From positions 1 to 7,747 of the forward strand of contig JAQWBC010000036.1 of the NCBI GenBank assembly GCA_028707415.1: a stretch of DNA of 7,747 bases. Reading direction: 5' to 3'. Below the pieces are notes generated by a model. The model saw nothing but the letters and a program-made list of their open reading frames with translations, was not told the origin of the DNA and did not search any database. Origin of the DNA: Candidatus Izemoplasmatales bacterium. GTDB lineage: Bacteria > Bacillota_I > Bacilli_A > Izemoplasmatales > Hujiaoplasmataceae. Shown piece after piece: positions 1 through 5,621 of this stretch. The first letter of the stretch is position 1. Every line of letters starts with the position of its first letter. The translations under genes were made by a program, and so were the position numbers.

Positions 1-739
1 TCTTTGCGAATCGTAAATTTCTCGAGGTTCTGACATCGCTTTCAAATGTTTTCACTGCCACATCTATCGAATCGTCATCATTCAAAACCCCAGTTACTGC
101 CGTCCCATTCTCCGGTGTGAGAGTGATTGATGTTTCGTCAATGGAAAAAACTCCTGTTTCAACGAATTCAACTGCTGTGCCAGAAACAAAATCGCTTGTG
201 AATGTATACTCGCATCCGGTGCCTAACTCTAGATAATACTCATAATCAATAGTACTTGCAGTATGCGATCCAGCATAAACACCCAGATATTCTTCAAACA
301 ACAAAGCCTTATCTACTTGGTAAATCATCAGATCAGGATTATCATCATCAGTGGCTTGAAGGTTTGATGAACCATATGGCAGCGAAGCTATGAAGTAAAT
401 ATTGCGATTCCTAACATTGAAAGTACTTGTCTTGGGAGCTTCCGTAGTCGAATCGCTATAGAGGAACATATAAGTCTCTCCGCTAGATGCAATCGTTCCA
501 TGGCCTTTGTCAACGGCGTATGTCCGGTCTGAAGAAAGGAAGAAATTATCATTCGCATCAATTTTTAGATAAAAAATCAAAGGCATCCCGAGGGAAGTGA
601 TGTCAATTTCGTATTCTCCCACTAAAGTATACTCTTCCGTTCCTGTTGTGGTGGTTGTTGTCCCACTGCATGCGAACGCTGATGCAAATAAGAATGTAGT
701 CACAGCCAATAAGCAAATCATTTTGATAGTTTTTTTCAT
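1..739 (-). CDS. Secreted lipoprotein-like protein with two tandem beta-rich modules, 3' end outside the window
   Basis: This frame is open from the ATG at 739 to the left edge (246 residues, no stop), so the C-terminus is missing. An AAGGAG ribosome site at 747-752, 7 nt upstream, fixes the start. The N-terminus is a typical signal peptide: KK at 2-3, a hydrophobic core at about 7-22, then AFAC ending at Cys24. Cys24 is followed by a Thr-rich linker (27-32), as in lipid-anchored surface proteins. The lipobox is imperfect because Ala, not Leu, is at -3. After the linker two modules align without gaps at a spacing of 112 residues: G41/G153, Y43/Y155, Y57/Y169, L58/L170, F66/Y178 and S70-D71/S182-D183. 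The pattern suggests beta-sandwich or lipocalin-like repeats. I do not recognise the family. Lipid attachment is inferred; export is well supported. No neighbour on the same strand gives functional context. Confidence 0.85.
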   Translation of the reverse strand, partial: MKKTIKMICLLAVTTFLFASAFACSGTTTTTTGTEEYTLVGEYEIDITSLGMPLIFYLKIDANDNFFLSSDRTYAVDKGHGTIASSGETYMFLYSDSTTEAPKTSTFNVRNRNIYFIASLPYGSSNLQATDDDNPDLMIYQVDKALLFEEYLGVYAGSHTASTIDYEYYLELGTGCEYTFTSDFVSGTAVEFVETGVFSIDETSITLTPENGTAVTGVLNDDDSIDVAVKTFESDVRTSRNLRFAK

Positions 740-866
740 TTCGTTTCTCCTTTTTAAGGTTTATCATTTTAAGTCTAAAAGCATTATTATTTTATGTTAT
801 AAATTCCAAGAAAATTTACTTAAAAAGCATCGTGTATTCAATCGAATGGCAAGTAAAATAAAATAG

Positions 867-880
867 CCATTTTCAAATGG
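867..880. repeat. Perfect 6-bp inverted repeat at the predicted transcription start
   Basis: CCATTT and AAATGG flank a 2-bp spacer (TC). The symmetric site lies directly downstream of the predicted -10 box of the lipoprotein promoter and would cover +1. That is a usual position for a repressor operator, but no regulator is known from the window. Confidence 0.4.
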
Positions 881-883
881 TAT

Positions 884-911
884 ATTATCATCTAAAACCG
901 GCCAAAGTCAA
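884..911 (-). promoter_or_regulatory. Predicted sigma-A-type promoter of the lipoprotein gene
   Basis: On the minus strand TTGACT (906-911, 5 of 6 matches to the -35 consensus) is followed after 16 bp by GATAAT (884-889, 5 of 6 matches to the -10 consensus). Transcription would start near 877, giving a leader of about 137 nt before the ATG at 739. Some weaker TATAAC/TAATAA-like boxes lie closer to the gene (about 788-802), so a second start is possible. Prediction only. Confidence 0.5.
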
Positions 912-1115
912 TAATGTAGCCAAAAAAAGCTCATCATTCGCGAAAATCGATGTTAGCACTTTAGCATAGCAATACAAATATATCGCGATTTATTCTTCTG
1001 ATGATATCAAATGTTGGTCGCCTTCAAAAATCAGTTGCTTTATGTTATCTTTTTTTACCCAACAATTTTTGACAAACTGTTATTTTTCATATTGTCAACG
1101 GTGAATAATGCGACT

Positions 1116-1154
1116 AAAAAAGTCGTATTCCCTTGATGGTTAAGGAAATACGAC
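1116..1154 (-). terminator. Intrinsic terminator of the gltX-tRNA-Glu(CUC) unit
   Basis: On the minus strand an 11-bp stem (arms 1154-1144 and 1132-1122, one G-U pair) can be extended by two A-U pairs to close a 7-nt loop. It is followed at once by six U (1121-1116). It starts 11 nt after the CCA end of the tRNA, which fits one transcript carrying gltX and the tRNA that ends here. Confidence 0.88.
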
Positions 1155-1165
1155 GACAATGCATT

Positions 1166-1241
1166 TGGTAGCCAGTACGGGGTTCGAACCCGTGAATGGT
1201 GCCTTGAGAGGGCACTGAGTTAACCTTTTCTCCAACTGGCC
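1166..1241 (-). tRNA. tRNA-Glu, anticodon CUC, CCA encoded
   Basis: A full cloverleaf of 76 nt can be drawn on the minus strand. The acceptor arms are GGCCAGT and ACTGGCT, the D stem is GAG/CTC with G18G19 in the loop, and the anticodon stem is GTGCC/GGCAC with loop CTCTCAA. That gives anticodon CUC, which reads the Glu codon GAG. The variable loop has 5 nt, the T stem is ACGGG/CCCGT with loop TTCGAAC, the discriminator is A73, and CCA is genomically encoded. The first acceptor pair is G1-U72, a wobble. The tRNA begins 8 nt after the gltX stop codon and has no room for its own promoter, so it is probably cut from the gltX mRNA by RNase P. The D and T arms closely match those of the tRNA-Glu(UUC) at the right end of the window. 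Confidence 0.93.
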
Positions 1242-1249
1242 ATAAGTGA

Positions 1250-2908
1250 TTACTCTTTGAGAAGAGCAATCGTTTTGTTTATGCGTTTTGAAATTTTTTC
1301 TATTCCGAGTATTTTCAGAATGTAATAAAAGTTTGGTGTATTCTTTTTCCCCGAAACGGAAATCCGGATGATTTCCGCGAAATCACCGATGTGACCATAA
1401 AAAGCTTCTTTGTTCTTTTTATATTCCTTAACCGAAGGTGAAAAACCACATTCTGTTGCCATTGATTTTAATTTTTCGAACCATTCGCTTTCCCCTAGAT
1501 CTAAAGAAGGCTCAGCGTTATAAGTATTGAGAACATTAATTATAACCGTTTTTGCTAAGTTTGGATTGAAAGGCAATTCGCCTTTCATGTATTGATCATA
1601 GTACTGATCATACATAAAATCAATAATTGGGAAAATATCGCTATATTTAGCATAATCTTTGCGCGGTTTTTCCCCGCCGCGTTCAATCGCCATAATCGCG
1701 TGAAAATAACTAATATCCGACTCAATTACGGAAGCAAAGTCTGGTTGATATAGCTTTGCCCATTCTAGTGCTTTTTCAGTAATCGTACCTGTACTAAATA
1801 ATGCTAAGCGATCTTTAGAAATAGACTTAACCTTTTCGAGATCAAACAAAGCTCCATCTAATGTCATTTTATCAAACGATAACCGGAAATCAAAGATATT
1901 CGCCTCCGGATTTTGCAATCGCCATGCTTCAAAGTTAGTGTTAGCGATAGTCATTAAATATTCTAAAAACCCTTCAAATGGATATCCGGCTTTGAGAAAA
2001 AACGATACTGCTGCTTCTGGATCTTTGCGTTTCGATAGTTTTCTTCTTGTGCCTTCATCAAGTTTCATTATGTCCGGCAAATGAGCATACTTTGGTCGGT
2101 CCCAACCCATAGCGTCAAATAGTTGCAAATGTATCGGCAAACTTGCCATCCACTCTTCGCCTCGGGTAACCACTGTCGAACGCATGAAATGATCATCAAC
2201 CAAATGAGCAAAATGATATGTTGGTAGTCCGTCACCTTTCATGATGACAATATCTTGATCGTTTTCTGTCATTTCGAAGGATCCGCGAATCAAATCCGTA
2301 ATCAAAATTTTATGTGCTTGATTGCCGGGAGATTTGAATCGAATCACAAAAGAATCGCCGTTTTTGATTTTAGCTAAAACTTGTTCTTTCGGTATCAATC
2401 GACAAACGGCATATTCCCCATAGTATCCGGGGTTAACTTTCAAAATCTCTTGTTTCCTTCTCATTGCATCTAAATCTTCATGAGTACAGAAACAAGGGTA
2501 TGCTAAATCATTCTCCAGCATGTCCTTGATGACAACATCATAAATAAATTTGCGTTCGCTTTGTACATATGGTCCATATGCTCCGCCACTCACAAAATCT
2601 TCGTCGGGAATAATTCCATACTTAGCAAGTTCTACTAAAACCTGATTCCCTGATCCGCTGATTTCCCGTTTTGTATCGGTATCCTCCAAGCGACAGAAAA
2701 AAACGCCACCACTTTGTTTGGCATATCGCCATGAGCACAAAGACGCAAACAAAGAACCCGTATGTAAAAACCCGGTGGGTGATGGTGCAAAGCGCGTAAC
2801 CATCGCATTTACCGGCAAAGATCTTGCTGGATAGATTCGTTCAAGATCCGTCAAATTCCTTGTTACGGATGGAAAAACGGCATTGGCGATTTCTTGATTC
2901 AGGTTCAT
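1250..2908 (-). CDS. gltX: Glutamyl-tRNA synthetase, long-form bacterial class I enzyme
   Basis: This cytoplasmic enzyme charges tRNA-Glu with glutamate using ATP. In organisms without GlnRS it may also charge tRNA-Gln; the sequence alone does not settle this. The protein has 552 residues. A short N-terminal extension precedes the Rossmann fold with the HIGH-type motif at 41-52 (APSPTGFLHTGS, His49 and Gly51). The KMSKS-type motif is KLSKR at 290-294, and the C-terminal half is the helical anticodon-binding region. C139-x-C141 and C169 fall where many GluRS bind zinc, but the usual fourth ligand is not obvious. The ATG at 2908 is chosen because GGGGTGA (2914-2920) lies 5 nt upstream and the residues after it match the family's N-terminus. 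The frame stays open back to an ATG at 3019, but those extra 37 codons are the terminator of the upstream gene. The tRNA-Glu(CUC) gene follows 8 nt after the stop, so enzyme and substrate tRNA are probably co-transcribed. Confidence 0.96.
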   Translation of the reverse strand: MNLNQEIANAVFPSVTRNLTDLERIYPARSLPVNAMVTRFAPSPTGFLHTGSLFASLCSWRYAKQSGGVFFCRLEDTDTKREISGSGNQVLVELAKYGIIPDEDFVSGGAYGPYVQSERKFIYDVVIKDMLENDLAYPCFCTHEDLDAMRRKQEILKVNPGYYGEYAVCRLIPKEQVLAKIKNGDSFVIRFKSPGNQAHKILITDLIRGSFEMTENDQDIVIMKGDGLPTYHFAHLVDDHFMRSTVVTRGEEWMASLPIHLQLFDAMGWDRPKYAHLPDIMKLDEGTRRKLSKRKDPEAAVSFFLKAGYPFEGFLEYLMTIANTNFEAWRLQNPEANIFDFRLSFDKMTLDGALFDLEKVKSISKDRLALFSTGTITEKALEWAKLYQPDFASVIESDISYFHAIMAIERGGEKPRKDYAKYSDIFPIIDFMYDQYYDQYMKGELPFNPNLAKTVIINVLNTYNAEPSLDLGESEWFEKLKSMATECGFSPSVKEYKKNKEAFYGHIGDFAEIIRISVSGKKNTPNFYYILKILGIEKISKRINKTIALLKE

Positions 2909-2937
2909 TTGGTTCACCCCATAACGATACTGAATAT

Positions 2938-2966
2938 ATGATATCATAATCATAACTAATTTTCCA
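2938..2966 (-). promoter_or_regulatory. Possible gltX promoter with a 12-bp palindrome over the -10 region
   Basis: On the minus strand TGGAAA (2961-2966) and TATCAT (2938-2943) are spaced by 17 bp, between the upstream terminator and the gltX start. The predicted leader is about 22 nt. The -35 match is moderate. The -10 box lies inside the palindrome TATGATATCATA (2937-2948), which could be an operator or simply AT-rich symmetry. Confidence 0.35.
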
Positions 2967-2985
2967 CTTTTTTCATGCCTTTTCC

Positions 2986-3013
2986 AAAAAGAAAAAGGGA
3001 TAAAATCCCCTTT
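2986..3013 (-). terminator. Intrinsic terminator of the metallophosphoesterase gene
   Basis: On the minus strand an 8-9 bp stem (around AAGGGGAT and ATCCCTTT, one G-U pair) closes a 3-nt loop and is followed by a U-rich run (UUUUUCUUUUU including the stem base). It lies 80 nt after the zero-frame stop of the phosphoesterase (3094) but only about 12 nt after the -1 frame stop (3026). It also coincides with the first codons of the over-long gltX frame, which argues that those codons are not translated. Confidence 0.72.
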
Positions 3014-3025
3014 ATTCATAAATAA

Positions 3026-3160
3026 TTATCTTGTTTTTATATACACACTTGGTTTAGCGGTACGATATACAATGACTGTTTGAATACCTTTTTTTAAATT
3101 CCCGGGAACGACGCCCTCCAAGAAACCGGAGTAATTTCCATTTCCTGGAACTGGTTTCCC
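3026..3160 (-). other. Continuation of the metallophosphoesterase in the -1 frame, with a G GGA AAC heptamer at the junction
   Basis: In the zero frame codons 553-555 are ACG GGA AAC, so the bases at 3160-3154 form the heptamer G GGA AAC in the X XXY YYZ phase of -1 ribosomal slippage sites. Switching to -1 after Asn555 gives 42 more residues, including GNYSGFLEGVV and GIQTVIVYRTAKPSVYIKTR, ending with TAA at 3028-3026. This is far more protein-like than the 19 zero-frame residues it replaces. The total becomes 597 residues, and the stop then lies just before the terminator at 3013. The -1 frame is blocked by a TAA a few codons before the heptamer, so the switch must happen within a short interval around it. 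The cause could be programmed slippage, a natural frameshift mutation or a one-base sequence error; the window cannot distinguish them. Confidence 0.7.
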
Positions 3161-4818
3161 GTAAAGGGATTATATCCCGAAACAACAGTATGATTGGTAT
3201 TGGTATAGCGAAGAATGATTTTGGTGTCCCAAGACCAAAAACCTAGTGACGTTGCTAATCCCGAGAAATTTTGTCCAAAGACATTTTCAGCTACCGTCGG
3301 TGTTTGAACATCACTGCGCCGAGAAACGATAAAGGTCGAAAAATTGCTGTCGGTCCGGTATCCTATCGGTTTTGTGGTGTTTCCGGGATAATAGCTTTCA
3401 TGGTAATAGAGCGTAGTATTAGCTGGAATATCCGTCGTGATTGGCATCAATTGATGATGATGTCCCGAGACCATAAGATCCAAAACCAATGTATCAAGCA
3501 GATCCGTCCATAACATTTTGATGCTAGCTAAAAACATATTGTCACCACCATAAGGTAGCGATGACTTTTCGGGAATGACGTAGTTAACTGGCATATGGCA
3601 AATACCAAGCCTAAATTTAATGGTTGGATCATCTTCAAATCCGTATTTTACGATTGTATCCATAATGAAAATGGTTTGTTCGTTTCGATATTCATCGAAA
3701 TGAGCTGTGTTGTAATATTCCCACCAATCATCATTATGATCTTCACCTAAATCAAGGACAATGGCAAATACATCTTCCATTCGCACGGTATAATAAAATT
3801 TTTCATTTTTAGAGCCGACATACTTGTACAAGATATTTGCACAGTCACCCTTGGTTTCGTGATTACCGCGAGCATAAATTACCGGATGACTACCTTTGGT
3901 GATGTTATGAGCGATTTCTAAAATTAGTTCAATATCGGCAGGCTCTTCAAGATGCGATGAAATATCTCCCGCCATCACTAAAAAATCTAAATCATCCCCG
4001 AAATATGAACCGGCAGCGCTTGCGGCTTTAGTGTATTCATGTGCATCAGCCAAAGTGTAAAAATTAAGACCATCCATTGTATCTACCGGGTAGAAACTAA
4101 ATGTTCTACTAATAGAGCCGCCCAAAACGCCTGAATAGGGTCCACGGTATATTATTTGGGTCGATGAGATTGTGTATTGCCCAGCCGCATCTAATACAGT
4201 CATTGGCACGATGACCTTATGAACCGTTGTCTCTGAATTGGCGCTTCCCGCGTATAAATCATGATATTCAACTCCGTCGACAGTAACGGTAGCTGTGGCA
4301 TTTGATGATGTCGTCCATACGATTTGGTATTCTTCTTCAACTGCATAAACAACCGGTTGATTAGTGATAAAGCAAAAGTTCAAGTTGAAAGTCACGACTA
4401 TGATCATCAGTAGCATACTTCCCAACAAGGCAAACCTAAACACATGACACTTGGCACAGTGAGATTTCGGATAATAAAAGATTAAAAAGATGATGAAACC
4501 AATGATTACAATCCAAAACAGGATATATCCAAAACTGCGAAGGATGTACATTAACGATCCGATGCCCAAATACAGCATGTAGAAGAGCGCAAGCATTAGT
4601 ACGCCACCAACAATTGCCAATACGATTAAAGCATTTGATTTTGGCTTCACGAAGAATAAAACGATTGTCGAAATTGCCAATCCCGTGAATAAACCAAATA
4701 AAACATATTGAATCCAATCAATTCCAAACATGCCTTCAATGCCCGACCAGATTGATCTCATGGCTAAAAATAATGCAAAATCAAATCCAGTAATTATCAC
4801 AGCCGCAATTTTCCTCAT
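3094..4818 (-). CDS. Membrane-anchored calcineurin-like metallophosphoesterase, C-terminus probably frameshifted
   Basis: The zero-frame product has 574 residues. The N-terminal 150 residues carry about four to five hydrophobic helices (roughly 4-20, 36-57, 63-85, 90-116, 128-150). A loop between the last two contains H120-C121-AK-C124-H125, a possible metal site. A beta-rich region (about 160-245) resembles the Ig/FN3-like domain that precedes the catalytic part in purple acid phosphatase-type proteins. The catalytic domain shows the family's metal ligands in order: D258-A-H260, G284-D285, G318-N-H-E321, H408 and G452-H-H-H455. The enzyme should hydrolyse a phosphomonoester or phosphodiester, probably outside the membrane; the substrate is unknown. 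The start is the ATG at 4818 with a GGGGG ribosome site (4824-4828) 5 nt upstream. The last 19 residues (after Asn555) look like out-of-frame translation; a plausible C-terminus lies in the -1 frame down to 3026. Confidence 0.9.
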   Translation of the reverse strand: MRKIAAVIITGFDFALFLAMRSIWSGIEGMFGIDWIQYVLFGLFTGLAISTIVLFFVKPKSNALIVLAIVGGVLMLALFYMLYLGIGSLMYILRSFGYILFWIVIIGFIIFLIFYYPKSHCAKCHVFRFALLGSMLLMIIVVTFNLNFCFITNQPVVYAVEEEYQIVWTTSSNATATVTVDGVEYHDLYAGSANSETTVHKVIVPMTVLDAAGQYTISSTQIIYRGPYSGVLGGSISRTFSFYPVDTMDGLNFYTLADAHEYTKAASAAGSYFGDDLDFLVMAGDISSHLEEPADIELILEIAHNITKGSHPVIYARGNHETKGDCANILYKYVGSKNEKFYYTVRMEDVFAIVLDLGEDHNDDWWEYYNTAHFDEYRNEQTIFIMDTIVKYGFEDDPTIKFRLGICHMPVNYVIPEKSSLPYGGDNMFLASIKMLWTDLLDTLVLDLMVSGHHHQLMPITTDIPANTTLYYHESYYPGNTTKPIGYRTDSNFSTFIVSRRSDVQTPTVAENVFGQNFSGLATSLGFWSWDTKIILRYTNTNHTVVSGYNPFTGNQFQEMEITPVSWRASFPGI

Positions 4819-4846
4819 AGAAGCCCCCGTTAAATGTTAGAATAGT

Positions 4847-4882
4847 ATCATATAATAATCATTTTATCATGATTTGTGACAA
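4847..4882 (-). promoter_or_regulatory. Possible promoter of the metallophosphoesterase gene
   Basis: On the minus strand TTGTCA (4877-4882, 5 of 6 -35 matches) precedes AT-rich -10 candidates TATTAT (4852-4857, spacer 19 bp) and TATGAT (4847-4852, spacer 24 bp). Neither spacing is ideal, so the assignment is weak. The boxes lie 29-64 bp before the ATG at 4818. Confidence 0.3.
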
Positions 4883-4933
4883 AACAAAAATTCTATTGCG
4901 AAAATCATTATTTCTAAATTCTGAAGACTATCA

Positions 4934-4969
4934 TTTTAATTAACCCAAATTTGGCATTGTTAATTAAAA
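4934..4969. repeat. Nested inverted repeat in the divergent intergenic region
   Basis: Two perfect 11-bp arms, TTTTAATTAAC (4934-4944) and GTTAATTAAAA (4959-4969), are separated by 14 bp. The spacer contains the perfect palindrome CCAAATTTGG (4945-4954), and each arm contains the palindrome TTAATTAA. The element lies between the start of the metallophosphoesterase gene and the plus-strand redox operon. It is not followed by a clear U run, so an operator or DNA-structure element is more likely than a terminator. Confidence 0.6.
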
Positions 4970-5048
4970 ATAGCATTATTTTCTTAGATAAATATCGGAT
5001 TTTACAAATCTTTGATTGTGAATAGTGGTACTAATTTCTCGCCGGATA

Positions 5049-5057
5049 TGATAAAAT
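5049..5057 (+). promoter_or_regulatory. Possible extended -10 promoter of the redox operon
   Basis: TGATAAAAT (TG at 5049-5050, one spacer base, TAAAAT at 5052-5057) fits an extended -10 element. The -35 position (about 5029-5034) is weak, which is tolerated with extended -10 boxes. Transcription would begin near 5064. The leader would then carry a small hairpin with arms GGCAAA (5066-5071) and TTTGCC (5081-5086), about 30 nt before the first start codon. Confidence 0.42.
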
Positions 5058-5117
5058 AAACTGCAGGCAAAACCAGTATATTTGCCAGTAATTACTCATG
5101 ATTGGGGATAACATTTG

Positions 5118-5594
5118 ATGAAACTAATGCGAAGAATCGACAAACAATTATCAAATTCAATGGCTGAAGCAATTCTTGTTCAAAACCACTATGGAATCTT
5201 ATCTATTGTTTTACCAGATGGTACTCCTTATGGAGTGCCAGTCAATTATGGCTACGTCGACCACGAAATTATTATACACGGTGCAACTGAAGGCACTAAA
5301 ATCGATGCAATCAGAATCAACCCTTTCGCTTGTTTCACCGTTGTCCATGCCGTAATCAACGACTTTATCCATTTAAACACTAAATATACCAGTACCATCG
5401 TACACGGAAATATTAAAATAATCACTAACCCTGAAGAAAAGCGAATGTATCTTATTAAACTGGTTTCTCATTATGGATTGACCGAAAGGGATATAAAAAC
5501 TAATTTAATAACTGAAACGGACATCACTGCCGTTTTGGTCATGTCGATTGATCAAATCACTGCCAAAGGACAAGCTGATTTTGTCCAATTATAA
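5118..5594 (+). CDS. NimA-like flavin-binding protein of the pyridoxamine 5'-phosphate oxidase family
   Basis: A 158-residue cytoplasmic protein, usual for this family of FMN-binding split beta-barrel proteins. Features seen are the early Arg-Arg-x-Asp start (5-8), a PYGVPVNYGY strand pair (37-46), the HGATEGTKID block (54-63) that in relatives sits at the flavin phosphate, N68-P-F-x-CF (68-73), and SxxVHG near 92-97. Relatives include NimA-type proteins linked to nitroimidazole reduction and many uncharacterised flavin reductases; the actual substrate here is not predictable. GGGGA (5104-5108) is the only ribosome site. It is compatible with ATG 5118 (9 nt) or TTG 5115 (6 nt), while ATG 5127 matches the start of many relatives but is too far. 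It is the first gene of a tight plus-strand operon, 27 nt before the next gene. Confidence 0.87.
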   Translation: MKLMRRIDKQLSNSMAEAILVQNHYGILSIVLPDGTPYGVPVNYGYVDHEIIIHGATEGTKIDAIRINPFACFTVVHAVINDFIHLNTKYTSTIVHGNIKIITNPEEKRMYLIKLVSHYGLTERDIKTNLITETDITAVLVMSIDQITAKGQADFVQL

Positions 5595-5621
5595 TGATTA
5601 ATTATCTCGGAGGCGATTTAT

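Larger units (their letters stand above)
740..1115. other. Non-coding intergenic region upstream of the lipoprotein gene
   Basis: No convincing gene is seen in this stretch on either strand. It holds the 5' leader and probable promoter of the lipoprotein gene (minus strand), an inverted repeat at 867-880, and two short palindromes sharing the core TCGCGA (937-944 and 982-989). The right end abuts the terminator of the gltX/tRNA unit, which is transcribed toward this region, so the two units are in tandem on the minus strand. Confidence 0.6.

Noticed and set aside
597..866. An 89-codon plus-strand reading frame across the lipoprotein gene start
   Set aside because: It is antisense to the signal peptide and linker of the lipoprotein gene; the poly-Val stretch is the complement of the Thr repeat, and no ribosome site is seen.
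1111..1125. Small hairpin CGACT/AGTCG around the A/T run of the gltX-unit terminator
   Set aside because: It shares bases with the longer terminator stem and would be far weaker; probably incidental.
3271..3513. Plus-strand reading frame of 80 codons inside the metallophosphoesterase gene
   Set aside because: Shadow of the catalytic domain on the other strand; composition is not protein-like.
4436..4717. Minus-strand reading frame of 93 codons in a second frame of the metallophosphoesterase gene
   Set aside because: Overlaps the membrane-anchor coding frame, which has the start signal and sensible hydrophobic helices.
5098..5118. Six-codon upstream reading frame whose TGA overlaps the ATG of the flavin-protein gene
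   Set aside because: There is no ribosome site before its ATG and the only GGGGA lies within it, so it is better read as the ribosome site of the real gene.
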